Source: an uncultured Coriobacteriia bacterium (GTDB lineage Bacteria; Actinomycetota; Coriobacteriia; Coriobacteriales; QAMH01). Taken from it: a stretch of 64,000 nucleotides of DNA. The first letter of the stretch is position 1, and the number at the start of each line of letters is the position of its first letter. The stretch is from assembly GCA_948466335.1 (NCBI GenBank), contig CAOKAE010000001.1:1-64000 (forward strand). Direction: 5' to 3'. Positions 52,104 to 60,831 of the stretch are shown in pieces. The position numbers and the translations under genes were made by a program. The notes under the pieces were generated by a model. That model made no database searches and was not told where the DNA came from. It was given only the letters and a program-made list of their open reading frames with translations.

Positions 52104-53087
52104 CTAAACGTCAGCGTCTTCCAGGCAGCGGCCCTGACGGGCGTTGAGCTCGGCCTGCGCCGCGAGGTCAAGCGCGCCAAGCGCCTCGGCCTCGGCCATG
52201 AGCTCGGTGATGAGCTCGCGGGCCGTGCCACGCTTCTTCACGAGCGCGGCAACCTGACCGGCGAGGATGGAGCCGTTCTCCATGTCGCCCTCAACTGCAC
52301 GTTTGAGCGAACCTGCATACATGCCCTCGAGATCTTCGGGGTTGTTGCACTCCATCTCGCGCTTGCGGCAGGCGCGGGCGAACTTGTTCTTGAGGCCGCG
52401 TACGGGATGACCCGTACCGCGTCCGGTCACGATGGTGTCGGAGTCCTTGGCGCCGAGTACCTTCTCCTTCCACGGGTCGCAGACGGTGCACTCCTCGATG
52501 GTGAGGAAGCGCGTGCCCATCTGCACGCCCTCGGCACCGAGCGCGAACGCCGCGCAGATGCCGCGACCGTCGGCAATGCCACCGGCGGCGATGACGGGGA
52601 TGGAGACGGCCTCGCGCACGGACGGCACGAGCGCCATCGTCGTGAGCTCGCCAACGTGACCGCCGGATTCGGTGCCTTCGGCGACCACGGCATCGACACC
52701 CAGTCGCTCCATGCGACGGGCCTGCGCCGTCGTGGCGATGACGGGGATGACCTTGATGTCCGCCTCGCGCCACAGGGGCAGGTACTCGACGGGGCTACCG
52801 GCGCCCGTGGTGACGACCTTGACGCCGAGCTCGACCATGAGCTTGGCGACCTCGGGGGCGAGCGGGTCCATGAGCATGACGTTGCAGCCGAAGGGCTTGC
52901 TCGTCTGGGCCTGGGCCTGCTTGACCTGGTCGGCAATCCAGTCGAGCTTGGCACCGCCACAGGCGATAATGCCCAGGCCACCGGCCTCGCTGACCGCAGC
53001 AGCAAGGGACGCGTCCGCAACGCGCGCCATGCCACCTTGGATGATGGGCGCTTCGATGCCCAGCAGTTCAGTTACTCTCGTCTTCAT
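52104..53087 (-). CDS. fabK: Enoyl-ACP reductase II (FMN-dependent)
   Basis: 327 aa. TIM-barrel start PIIQGGMARVADASLAAAVS, catalytic His in VAEGTESGGHVGE, and FMN-phosphate site IPVIAAGGIADGRG, AEGVQMGTRFL. FabK reduces enoyl-ACP with NADH and is the anaerobe-typical alternative to FabI; no FabI is seen here. It follows acpP by 13 bases. Confidence 0.93.
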   Translation of the reverse strand: MKTRVTELLGIEAPIIQGGMARVADASLAAAVSEAGGLGIIACGGAKLDWIADQVKQAQAQTSKPFGCNVMLMDPLAPEVAKLMVELGVKVVTTGAGSPVEYLPLWREADIKVIPVIATTAQARRMERLGVDAVVAEGTESGGHVGELTTMALVPSVREAVSIPVIAAGGIADGRGICAAFALGAEGVQMGTRFLTIEECTVCDPWKEKVLGAKDSDTIVTGRGTGHPVRGLKNKFARACRKREMECNNPEDLEGMYAGSLKRAVEGDMENGSILAGQVAALVKKRGTARELITELMAEAEALGALDLAAQAELNARQGRCLEDADV

Positions 53088-53100
53088 GAAGCGCGTCGAC

Positions 53101-53322
53101 CTACTTCAGAGAGTCGATGTGGGCGACGATGTCGCCGATGGTCTTCAGATCGCCCGGCTCGCCGAAGTCAATCTCGCACTTGTCCTCGATGTCGCAGACG
53201 AGCTCGACCATATCGAGCGAATCAATGCCCAGATCTTCGATGACGGCATCTTCGGTGATAGCCTCCGGATCGAGATCCTGATTCTCGACCAGCACCTCGC
53301 GAACGATGTCGATTGTAGCCAT
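53101..53322 (-). CDS. acpP: Acyl carrier protein
   Basis: 73 aa from the ATG at 53322 (AAGGAA upstream). The phosphopantetheine attachment Ser is in LGIDSLDMVELVCDIE. The small acidic four-helix protein carries the growing acyl chain. First gene of acpP-fabK-fabD-fabG-fabF-fabZ-accDA. A TACAAT -10 box lies on the minus strand at 53363-53368. Confidence 0.96.
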   Translation of the reverse strand: MATIDIVREVLVENQDLDPEAITEDAVIEDLGIDSLDMVELVCDIEDKCEIDFGEPGDLKTIGDIVAHIDSLK

Positions 53323-53337
53323 GACGGTTCCTTTCAC

Positions 53338-53514
53338 ACGTGTCTAACTTTCGAGCGCGATAATTGTAGACGAAGTTCGCGCACGCAAGCCACAATGGAA
53401 AATCTTGCGCAAACATAGATGGGCATGTCCCGTGAGCGGGAGACATGCATTAAGATTGTCACGCATTGTCCCGCTTGAGGCGGGGCGTCGGGCTATCAGC
53501 AAGGAGATGCGGTA
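53338..53514. promoter_or_regulatory. Divergent acpP/fabH control region with two hairpins
   Basis: For acpP, TACAAT lies at 53363-53368 (minus strand). For fabH, two hairpins lie in the leader: GCATGTC...GACATGC (53423-53448, extended by CCG/CGG) and CCCGC...GCGGG (within 53469-53486). The second ends 28 bases before the fabH start. They could be a repressor site and an attenuator, but no known FapR/FabT box was recognised. Confidence 0.45.
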
Positions 53515-54588
53515 ATGGGATGCAAGATCGTCGGACATGGTAAGGCCCTGCCGGAGCTCATCGTGAGCAATGACGACATGGCGAAGATCGTCGACACCAG
53601 CGACGAGTGGATCGTCGAGCGCACGGGCATCCACAACCGCCGCATCGCCCTGGAAGAAACGACCACGAGCCTTGGCACGGATGCGGCGCGCAACGCCCTT
53701 GCCGACGCTGGCCTCGCTGCCGATGATATCGACCTCATCGTCTGCATGACCATCTCGGCTGACGCCGTGGTGCCTTCCCAGGCCGCCCTCATCAAGATGC
53801 AACTGGGCGCAAGCAACGCCGTCGCCTTTGACCTGAACGCCGCGTGCACGGGATGCATCTACGGCATGGACGTGGCCTCCACGATGATCGAGGCCTCGGT
53901 TGCTAGCGAGGACGGAAGCGGCATCGGGCACAGGCGCAACGCGATGCGCCGCGCGCTCGTCGTGGGTGCCGAGCGCCTCTCGCGCATCACCGACTGGACC
54001 GACCGCGCCACCTGCGTGCTCTTTGGCGACGGCGCCGGTGCCATCGTGCTCGAGTGGGACGACAACGCGCCGGGTATCCTGGCGAGCTTCCTGAAGAACA
54101 CCGACGACGAGGCGCTGTGCCTGACCGTCGACGCGAATCACGACCTGCGTCCCTTCCCCTTTGGCGATGGCGTGCGCATGGAAAGCCTGGGCGAGGTCAT
54201 GGACATCCGCAACGACGACGGCGAATTCTGGCCGCAACTGCCCTACATCCGCATGCACGGCCAGCGCGTCTTCAAGTTTGCCACGGCCGCCATCGTGGAA
54301 GCAGGCCGTGAGGTGTGCGAGCGCGCGGGCATCAAACTCGAGGATGTTGCCTGCGTCATCCCCCACCAGGCCAACGACCGCATCATCCGCTTCGCGGCCA
54401 AGAAGCTCGGCGTGCCCTACGAGCGCTGGCAGGTCTCCATTGGCGAAACCGGCAACACGAGCGCATCGAGTGTGCTCATGGCGCTGCATGATGCCTACGA
54501 GTCCGGGCGCATCCGCCCGGGCGACTTCGTGATGTGCGTGGGCTTTGGCGGCGGACTCACGAGCGGCGCGCTTGTGTTCGAGGCGTAG
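53515..54588 (+). CDS. fabH: 3-oxoacyl-ACP synthase III
   Basis: 357 aa, a little longer than usual (about 320) because of inserts near 130-145 and 190-235. Catalytic Cys in LNAACTGCIYGMD, His in IPHQANDRII and Asn in GETGNTSASSVLMAL. It starts fatty-acid synthesis by joining acetyl-CoA (or a branched acyl-CoA) to malonyl-ACP. GGAG precedes the ATG. Its last 12 codons recur at 62510-62548 beyond the low-GC island. Confidence 0.95.
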   Translation: MGCKIVGHGKALPELIVSNDDMAKIVDTSDEWIVERTGIHNRRIALEETTTSLGTDAARNALADAGLAADDIDLIVCMTISADAVVPSQAALIKMQLGASNAVAFDLNAACTGCIYGMDVASTMIEASVASEDGSGIGHRRNAMRRALVVGAERLSRITDWTDRATCVLFGDGAGAIVLEWDDNAPGILASFLKNTDDEALCLTVDANHDLRPFPFGDGVRMESLGEVMDIRNDDGEFWPQLPYIRMHGQRVFKFATAAIVEAGREVCERAGIKLEDVACVIPHQANDRIIRFAAKKLGVPYERWQVSIGETGNTSASSVLMALHDAYESGRIRPGDFVMCVGFGGGLTSGALVFEA

Positions 54589-54590
54589 AG
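54551..54590. repeat. Left copy of a 40-bp direct repeat flanking the island (fabH 3' end)
   Basis: Matches 62511-62550 at 36 of 40 positions, in the same orientation. It covers the last 12 codons and stop of fabH. Candidate attachment-site or recombination boundary. Confidence 0.85.
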
Positions 54591-54784
54591 GCGCTGGTTT
54601 TGTCACTCACTCCAGGAGCCGTAACCAGCATGGGCGGAAGACTACGGCCGCATTGGCTGCACTTCCTCTCTCCCTTCTTGACAAGAAGGCCGCAATCAGG
54701 ACATCTCAATGGCCTTAAGGACATGTCATAGAGACCATCCGTAATCTTGCCGCATTTATTGCAAAGATTGCAGGTAAAGCACAT
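54557..54784 (-). CDS. Small zinc-ribbon protein
   Basis: 75 aa from the ATG at 54784 (GGAGG four bases upstream). Three Cys-pair groups: CFTCNLCNKCGK, CPDCGLLVKKG and CSQCGRSLPPM, a rubredoxin/zinc-ribbon pattern. Its 3' 32 bases overlap the convergent fabH end, and the last residues have no domain character, so the gene may have been extended by fusion to the fabH end. Function unknown. Confidence 0.65.
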   Translation of the reverse strand: MCFTCNLCNKCGKITDGLYDMSLRPLRCPDCGLLVKKGERKCSQCGRSLPPMLVTAPGVSDKTSASTPRTQARRS

Positions 54785-54821
54785 CGAGCCTCCTCGCGAG
54801 AATGCCACACGTCGAATGATA

Positions 54822-54853
54822 AGGGACCGCTTCCCAAGCGGGATGCGGTCCCT
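54822..54853 (-). terminator. Hairpin after the first MFS gene
   Basis: AGGGACCGC (54822-54830) pairs with GCGGTCCCT (54845-54853). It lies 34 bases after the MFS stop on the minus strand. There is only a short T stretch, so a moderate terminator. Confidence 0.65.
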
Positions 54854-54886
54854 ACTCTTGAATCCGAATGATTAGAAAAGGATGCC

Positions 54887-56113
54887 CTAATCCGTGTCTC
54901 CTTTCCCAACATCCTTCTTGCCCCTGATAATCAGATTCTTGAAGGGCAGGAAAAGCATAACGACTGCCGCCACCAAGAACACGATACCGCTTACCATCAA
55001 GGGCCCAGCAGGGCCAAGCGAGGGCATCGTCTCCTGAACAAACGACAGGTAGTAAGCTCCCAGAAAGGAGCCCAGGTTCATCGCCGCCATCATCAATCCG
55101 TTTGCGACAGGAATCTTCGAGGGCGGCGAAGCATTTCCTGCCGCGTTCTGGGCCGCCGTAAACAACCCGATGTGGGCGATACCAAGAATGGTGATGCCGA
55201 AGCTGAAAACAATGACATTATCGGAGGAATACATAATTAAAAGCCCTGCGCCACCCACAAACGCGAGAGCCGAGAAAACCTTGTTCCTGAATACGAGAAT
55301 AAGCACAGCATAAATCGCGCCAGCAATAGTGCCGCCAACTGTGAAGAGCGCTGACACGACACCGGCCACGCTCGCATCACCCATGCCGCGTATATCGAGC
55401 AGTGTCGAGCAGAGGAAAACCGCGACGATATCGAGTATCAACATAATCGTGGCAAAGAGGAAATAACCCCATACGGCAGGAGGGAGCTTTTCCTTCTTTG
55501 CATCGGACGAGACGGCAGCTGTTGTATCCTCGACGGGTTTTACTCCTTTGAGTTCTGGCAGGAAGACTATAACCAGAAGCCAGGGAATGAAGGCGACCAG
55601 ATAGCCAAGGAACGTATAGTTCCACGCAATGCTCGCAAGATACCCTCCCGCAAGCTGATACAGAATGCCCGATCCGAAGAAGATGAGGTTTCCCACGCCA
55701 AGCAACGTCGCCCGCTGCTTCCCCTTGTAGAGCGCGATAATCATTGCGCCGCCCAAGGGGCTCACCATGCCATCACCAATGCCGACGACAATGCGTGAGA
55801 TGATGATTGGCCAATACTCGGTGAGACCCGGGAAAAAGAATGGAGACAGACCACCAAACATGGCCAGGGCGACTCCAACAATTCCCATGAAACGATAGCC
55901 GACGCGGTTAACGAGAATGCCCGCAATAATGCTTACGGGCACGACGACAACTCCGGTGATAGTGTTGGCCAACAGGATTGTCGTCATCGACGTGGAAGGA
56001 AACGCGTTGGACAGCGTATTCAGGGCAGGCGTGAGTATCGCGAAATCACATAGGGTGCAATAGAGCGCGAAGATGCCGATGAGCGCTATTTTTGAATTGG
56101 GTGCTACTCTCAT
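54887..56113 (-). CDS. MFS transporter (island copy 1)
   Basis: 408 aa with 12 predicted membrane helices. The loop 2-3 motif is NRVGYRFMGIVGVALAMFGG, loop 8-9 is weak, and the central cytoplasmic loop is charged (GVKPVEDTTAAVSSDAKKEK). It is clearly paralogous to the next MFS gene: both have TTILLANTITGVV, GNLIFFGSG/GNLVFFGGG and NGLMMAAMNLG/NGMMMAAMNLG. It probably imports the substrate, or exports the product, of the island oxidoreductase. 48 bases separate the two MFS genes. Confidence 0.88.
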   Translation of the reverse strand: MRVAPNSKIALIGIFALYCTLCDFAILTPALNTLSNAFPSTSMTTILLANTITGVVVVPVSIIAGILVNRVGYRFMGIVGVALAMFGGLSPFFFPGLTEYWPIIISRIVVGIGDGMVSPLGGAMIIALYKGKQRATLLGVGNLIFFGSGILYQLAGGYLASIAWNYTFLGYLVAFIPWLLVIVFLPELKGVKPVEDTTAAVSSDAKKEKLPPAVWGYFLFATIMLILDIVAVFLCSTLLDIRGMGDASVAGVVSALFTVGGTIAGAIYAVLILVFRNKVFSALAFVGGAGLLIMYSSDNVIVFSFGITILGIAHIGLFTAAQNAAGNASPPSKIPVANGLMMAAMNLGSFLGAYYLSFVQETMPSLGPAGPLMVSGIVFLVAAVVMLFLPFKNLIIRGKKDVGKGDTD

Positions 56114-56161
56114 AAACCATCCCTCCCTTGCTGTTCTACGAGACGCGCCGGTCGCCTTTTT

Positions 56162-57442
56162 CTAGACCTCGGAATTCTCGGAAGATCCGGAGGCGCTTGC
56201 GGCGGGAAGCTGCTTTGGCTTGATGCAACCGGGCACGAAGAAGAACAGGACAGCGCACACCAGCAGAAGAACGCCACTCGCCAGCACAGGGGCACCGATG
56301 CCCATCTGCGGGAACGTTACGGCGGCAAATTCCATGTAGTAGCTCGCGAAGAACACGCCGAGGTTCATCGCGGCCATCATCATGCCATTTGTGACACCGA
56401 CACGTACGGCCGGTGATGCCTTGCCTCCAGCCTCCTGGGCGGCCGTGAAGACTCCGATATGGCCGATACCCAGGAGAATCATGCCAAGGCCGAACACGAT
56501 TGCCGAAGTGGCGTTAAAGATAATGAACATGGAGACCGCGCTGCACAGGGTGAATACGGCAAACACCTTGCGCTTGGTCGCAGCGTAAACGACGGCAAAT
56601 ATCGCGCCTGCTATCATGCCGCCACCCGTGAACAGGGACGATACAACACCAGCTACGCCGGCATCTCCCATGCCGCCCTCGGCCAGCATGGTTGAGCAAA
56701 GGAACACCGCGGGCATATCAAACATGATGACGACGAAGGCTATGGCGACATAGCCAAAGACGCTCGCGGGCAGTGGGGGCTTCGGTGCGCTTGCATCAAC
56801 CTTGGGCTCTTCCTTCTTGGCGTCCTGTACGGCAACGCCCTTCTTAGCCCTCAACTTTGCCGGTTCTGGCAAGAAGACGGCTACGAGGATGAAGGGGATG
56901 ACGGTGAGGAAATATGCCAAGAAATGATAGTTCCAGCCGATATTCGCCAATCCACCCGAAAGCATCTGGTAAATCATGCCACCACCGAAGAACACCAGAT
57001 TGCCGATGCCAAGATACAATGCGCGTTTCTTGCCCGTAAAGAGCTCAATGACGAGCGCGCCTGCCAAAGGATTAACCATGCCGAGGCCAATGCCCACAAG
57101 CACACGAGAAGCGATGACTGGCTCATAGCTTGTCACATCGCCCATGAAGAAGGGGAACGCGCCACCAAGCGTGGCGATGACTAGGCCCAGGATAGCCCAT
57201 TTCCGGTAGCCCCACTTGACCCACATGCCAACCAAGATACTGACGGGAATGCTGACCACGCCCGTAATGGTGTTGGCCAGAAGAATCGTAGTGAGGGGCG
57301 TACCTTCAAAATGCACCGCAAGACTGTTGATGGCAGGAGTGATTATTCCGAATGCGCATTGGGTAAAGTAAAGCGCAAAAATGCCAATGAGCGCTAGAAC
57401 CATGCCCTTTTTGCTCAACAGAGTTTCAGAGTTCTCTGTCAT
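56162..57442 (-). CDS. MFS transporter (island copy 2)
   Basis: 426 aa with 12 membrane helices (MVLALIGIFALYFTQCAFGI, VVSIPVSILVGMWVKWGYRK). Arose by duplication together with copy 1, since they match along their whole length. A conserved Lys-rich central loop separates the halves (AKKGVAVQDAKKEEPKVDAS). GGAAG precedes the ATG. A terminator hairpin separates it from the FKBP gene, so the two transporters may form their own transcript or rely on read-through. Confidence 0.88.
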   Translation of the reverse strand: MTENSETLLSKKGMVLALIGIFALYFTQCAFGIITPAINSLAVHFEGTPLTTILLANTITGVVSIPVSILVGMWVKWGYRKWAILGLVIATLGGAFPFFMGDVTSYEPVIASRVLVGIGLGMVNPLAGALVIELFTGKKRALYLGIGNLVFFGGGMIYQMLSGGLANIGWNYHFLAYFLTVIPFILVAVFLPEPAKLRAKKGVAVQDAKKEEPKVDASAPKPPLPASVFGYVAIAFVVIMFDMPAVFLCSTMLAEGGMGDAGVAGVVSSLFTGGGMIAGAIFAVVYAATKRKVFAVFTLCSAVSMFIIFNATSAIVFGLGMILLGIGHIGVFTAAQEAGGKASPAVRVGVTNGMMMAAMNLGVFFASYYMEFAAVTFPQMGIGAPVLASGVLLLVCAVLFFFVPGCIKPKQLPAASASGSSENSEV

Positions 57443-57466
57443 TTGACTTCCTTTCTCTTAAAACCG

Positions 57467-57500
57467 TGGCAGCCACGCGCCTTTTCGGCGGTGGCTGCCA
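57467..57500 (-). terminator. Terminator between the FKBP and MFS genes
   Basis: On the minus strand, TGGCAGCCAC pairs with GTGGCTGCCA over a 14-base loop and CGGTTTTAAG follows. It lies 10 bases past the FKBP stop, ending or attenuating the oxidoreductase transcript before the transporter genes. Confidence 0.85.
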
Positions 57501-57509
57501 TAGGTGAAC

Positions 57510-57950
57510 TTATTCCGCAGACTCTCCCTCAACGCTGAGAAGCTCTATTTCATAGATCAAGGTCTTTCCTGCTAACGCGTGGTTAAAATCCAGAGAAACG
57601 ATGCCGTCTTCTACGCCAAGGACCTTTACGATAGCGGGACGCTGGGTTTTGGGGCTCGTAAGGGAGATCATCTCCCCTACCGGAAATTCTCTGCCACCTC
57701 CGAAGACGTAGGCCGGTATCCTTTGCACGGCGTCTTCTTGATAGAAACCGTAAGCGTCTTCAGGAGGTATGGTGACGGTAATCGTATCACCGACCTCCAT
57801 AGCCCCTACTGCCTTTTCAAATCCTGGAATCACCGAAGATGTTCCCATCACGAAAGTGAAGGCTTCCTCCGGCTTGCACTCATCGAAGAGGCTTCCGTCT
57901 TCGAGATAGCCCCTGTAGGCAACGCTTACTTTCTGGCCGTTCCTTTTCAT
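57510..57950 (-). CDS. FKBP-type peptidyl-prolyl isomerase (SlyD-like core)
   Basis: 146 aa. FKBP/IF pattern of SlyD-type proteins: VSVAYRGYLEDGSLFDE, VIPGFEKAVGAMEVGD, VTIPPEDAYGFYQEDAVQRI, and SLDFNHALAGKTLIYEIELL. The His/Cys-rich tail of SlyD is absent. Lying 43 bases after the ferredoxin gene in an oxidoreductase operon, it may help fold or mature the molybdenum enzyme; SlyD has known roles in metalloenzyme assembly. Cytoplasmic. Confidence 0.88.
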   Translation of the reverse strand: MKRNGQKVSVAYRGYLEDGSLFDECKPEEAFTFVMGTSSVIPGFEKAVGAMEVGDTITVTIPPEDAYGFYQEDAVQRIPAYVFGGGREFPVGEMISLTSPKTQRPAIVKVLGVEDGIVSLDFNHALAGKTLIYEIELLSVEGESAE

Positions 57951-57993
57951 GAAGCCTCCCTCTCCTCTGAAACTTCACCATGCCGCAGGATGC

Positions 57994-58326
57994 CTAGCAA
58001 GGAACGAACAGCGCCTGCTTCGGCTTCCTGTCAAGGTCTGCAACGAGCTCGTCGACAGGACCGAACTTCAGCACCTGGGCTAGGCAATGATGCACGCATG
58101 TGGGCTTTCTGCCCTCCGCAATGCGGTCGGCGCAAAGATCGCACAGGTCTGTGGGGACGGCGATCTTATTCCAGTTCCACACCTTTTCCGATATCTGCCA
58201 AGGGCCCTCATCCATAACCTTGATGCCCCATTGGCCCACGGGGATACCGTGTTCTTCCTTACAGGCGACCTCGCAAGACTGGCAGCCAGTGCAGAATTCA
58301 TAATCAATCAAAAGGCCGTTCCTCAT
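57994..58326 (-). CDS. Small [4Fe-4S] electron-transfer subunit
   Basis: 110 aa. First cluster motif CTGCQSCEVAC, second group CDLC with CVHHC. This is a shortened form of the DmsB/NrfC family (four-cluster, about 200 aa). It should carry electrons to or from the molybdenum subunit whose start codon lies upstream; the gap is zero bases. No membrane anchor gene is present, so the electron donor is probably soluble. Cytoplasmic (no signal). Confidence 0.9.
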   Translation of the reverse strand: MRNGLLIDYEFCTGCQSCEVACKEEHGIPVGQWGIKVMDEGPWQISEKVWNWNKIAVPTDLCDLCADRIAEGRKPTCVHHCLAQVLKFGPVDELVADLDRKPKQALFVPC

Positions 58327-60672
58327 TTACGCCACCTCCTCTGCATCCTTAACGCCGGAGTTCTGGATATTGAACTTCTCCCAGATTTCCTCCATGTCCG
58401 TATCCCAATTGCCATCCACCTTCTTGACGCTGCAGATAGCGCATTTGAAGGGGGCGCCAAAACCGAGCTTTCCAACATGGAAGTGGGGGATCAGACTGTT
58501 GATGTTGGAACGCCAGACATCGTAGAGTACCGGCTCTTCGGCATCTTTCTCGGGGAACCAGAAGCCATGCTGCGCATGAACGACGCCCTTCTTCACGATG
58601 GGAGTCACCTTCGCCTTCATCACGATCTTGCCGAACTGGTTCTCCAGCTCAACCCAATCGCCATCTTTGATGCCGAGGCCCTTCGCGTCTTCGGTATTGA
58701 TCTCGACCAGCGGGTCGGGATTCATCTCGCGAAGGTAGGGTACCTGCTTGCCCTCAGAGTGGAAATAACAATAGGTCCTGGCGCCGGTCGTCAAAACGAA
58801 CGGATACTCCTCCATCAGCTCCGGGGTGGAAACGGGGCTGTATTGTGGTTCCTCGTAATAAGGCAACGGATCCTCGCCGAATTTCTGGAACATGGTGGAA
58901 TAGAGCTCGACACGACCAGTGGGCGTGTTGAATCCAGGGGTCATGTCCGGTCGCAGGTGACCATTCTCGTACTTCCGATAGCTCACATTTCGTTGGCGCG
59001 TCACTTCCTTCTTGAGCTCTTCGACCTTGACCGTGTTTCCAAGCCTAAAGTCCTCAACGAATTCGTCGAAGTTGTCATACATGCTGAAGGCCTCTGGCAT
59101 GCATCGACGACCGAGGTCGTACATGAATTCGAAGTCGGAATGTGTCTCGCCAGCATCTACCGCCTTGTTCACGGAACCGATTACGTTAGGTGAGCCGGCG
59201 TAATGATTCAACACCACCGCCTGGTGCTCGGGATAGGCGGCAAGGGGAACAAAAACGTCAGCGCAGGCCATGGCGGTCGGTGTCATCCACACATCCGTGC
59301 AGAAGTTGAAATCAAGCTTGGCAATCGCATCATGCCAGCGCTTGGGTTGTGCCGCACATGTACCAGCGAGCAGGTTTGTGGAGCTGATGTAGGCCATCTT
59401 GATGGGATAGGGTTTCCCGGTCTCCATGGCCTCGAGCATCATATCTGCCTGGGCATTCAGAATGATGCCCACGTAAGCCGGATACTCTTGGAGGCCGATG
59501 ATCTTGTACTGCAGCTCGGGACCGAGCTCTGCCCAGCCATAACCGCCCACCACGGCCTCTGCAATGCCGTCATGAGCATCTACGAGAATCTGACCGCCGG
59601 GAATATCGATGTTTCCGGTGATTGCCATGAGCGCCAGGATCGAATGGCCCATCTGAACGCCGTTGGCTTTCTGGTCTGTAGCCAAACCCCAAAGGATGGT
59701 CGCGTTCTTCGCGTTGGCATACATTCTCGCAGCCTTGTAGATATCCTCTACATCGAGGCCGCAAATCTCAGCGGCCTTCTCGGGCGGCATCTCTGCCACG
59801 CGCTCGGCCAGCTCATCGAAGCCATAGCAGAAGCGGTCCACGAAATCATGATCGTACAAATCCTCTGAAATGATGATGTGGAGCATTGCCATGGCCAAAG
59901 CGGTATCAGTGCCCGGCCTTAACTGCAGATGACAAGCTGCGCGGGTGGCAAGCCAATTCACCCTAGGATCAATGGATATCAGCTTGGTGCCTCGCTTCAT
60001 GACGTCAATCAGAGCATGACCGAAGAGACCATCCGGATTGGACGGCAGCGGCTCCTTGCCCCATACGATGGCGACTTCGGGAACCTCATACATCGGATCA
60101 TCATAACGACCTGGCAGACCACCGGCATAGTCCATCTCCGGATAAGGTGCTCCAAGAACATAGCTGGTGCCAGCAACGCGAGGTGCATAGCACGCATAGC
60201 CGCTCTGGGTGTAGCATGCGTTAGGTGTACCAAGCATACGGTGGGCATAGGAACCGCACATGGGGCCGCCCTGCCGCCCCGTTCCACCAAGAACGGTTAT
60301 GGCCTCGGCACCATATTCCTTTTTGACCTCTGCCACCTTTTCTGCAATCAGATCAAGCGCTTCGTTGTAGGTAATCCGCTCCCACTTGTCCTTACCGCGG
60401 TCTTTGGGATCCCGCTTCATGGGATAGAGAACACGGCTCGGGTTATACATGGTGTCGGTCAATGCGAGGCAACGGACGCAGAGCCTTCCCTGGGTAATGG
60501 GATGATTCTCGTCGCCTTCGACCTTTTCGACAATGCCGTCTTTGTTCACGTACAATTTCACGCCGCATCCTACTGGATGACAGCCCGGGGGCGAATATGC
60601 GGCAGTACGAGTAACGGTGTATTCCCCGTCCTCATATCGCCACGGCTTGCCAATGTCGTCCTTAAACTCCAT
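58327..60672 (-). CDS. Molybdopterin-dependent oxidoreductase, catalytic subunit
   Basis: 781 aa from the ATG at 60672 (GGAGGAG upstream). No Tat signal, so probably cytoplasmic. The N-terminal cluster region has C31 (GCHPVGCG), C36, C65 and C68 rather than the usual Cys-x2-Cys-x3-Cys spacing. MGD-binding and DMSO-reductase-family segments run through AEAITVLGGTGRQGGPM, IVWGKEPLPSNPDGLFG, KLISIDPRVNWLATRA, GSVNKAVDAGE, VLTTGARTYCYFHSEG and the C-terminal GDWVELENQFGKI. A Cys at YACYAPR is a possible Mo ligand. In Eggerthellaceae, relatives reduce or dehydroxylate aromatic and other dietary compounds; the substrate here cannot be named. Confidence 0.92.
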   Translation of the reverse strand: MEFKDDIGKPWRYEDGEYTVTRTAAYSPPGCHPVGCGVKLYVNKDGIVEKVEGDENHPITQGRLCVRCLALTDTMYNPSRVLYPMKRDPKDRGKDKWERITYNEALDLIAEKVAEVKKEYGAEAITVLGGTGRQGGPMCGSYAHRMLGTPNACYTQSGYACYAPRVAGTSYVLGAPYPEMDYAGGLPGRYDDPMYEVPEVAIVWGKEPLPSNPDGLFGHALIDVMKRGTKLISIDPRVNWLATRAACHLQLRPGTDTALAMAMLHIIISEDLYDHDFVDRFCYGFDELAERVAEMPPEKAAEICGLDVEDIYKAARMYANAKNATILWGLATDQKANGVQMGHSILALMAITGNIDIPGGQILVDAHDGIAEAVVGGYGWAELGPELQYKIIGLQEYPAYVGIILNAQADMMLEAMETGKPYPIKMAYISSTNLLAGTCAAQPKRWHDAIAKLDFNFCTDVWMTPTAMACADVFVPLAAYPEHQAVVLNHYAGSPNVIGSVNKAVDAGETHSDFEFMYDLGRRCMPEAFSMYDNFDEFVEDFRLGNTVKVEELKKEVTRQRNVSYRKYENGHLRPDMTPGFNTPTGRVELYSTMFQKFGEDPLPYYEEPQYSPVSTPELMEEYPFVLTTGARTYCYFHSEGKQVPYLREMNPDPLVEINTEDAKGLGIKDGDWVELENQFGKIVMKAKVTPIVKKGVVHAQHGFWFPEKDAEEPVLYDVWRSNINSLIPHFHVGKLGFGAPFKCAICSVKKVDGNWDTDMEEIWEKFNIQNSGVKDAEEVA

Positions 60673-60706
60673 ACGCTCCTCCTTTTCGGTCTGACACGCA
60701 CTTTTC

Positions 60707-60724
60707 CTTGCATGGCCATGCAAG
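60707..60724. promoter_or_regulatory. Perfect 18-bp palindrome upstream of the molybdenum enzyme
   Basis: CTTGCATGG and CCATGCAAG join without a spacer, 35 bases upstream of the ATG at 60672. The position and symmetry fit an operator for the adjacent LuxR-type regulator. Confidence 0.6.
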
Positions 60725-60814
60725 GTCCTCAAGGGGGATTATGGGAAGCGAGGCCGCGCTTCGAAATCGTCTATGAAACTGAAATAGAGCCGTAGGTTGA
60801 TGGTGTGGTTGATT

Positions 60815-60831
60815 TCATACTGATGGTATGA
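60815..60831. promoter_or_regulatory. Second inverted repeat in the same control region
   Basis: TCATAC (60815-60820), five bases, GTATGA (60826-60831). It lies about 145 bases upstream of the oxidoreductase start. The 254-base gap between the regulator and the enzyme has no gene; this and the palindrome at 60707 are its only clear structures. Confidence 0.4.

Noticed and set aside
58327-60672. Selenocysteine-containing formate dehydrogenase
   Set aside because: No in-frame TGA is present and the neighbours are transporters and a regulator, not formate genes.
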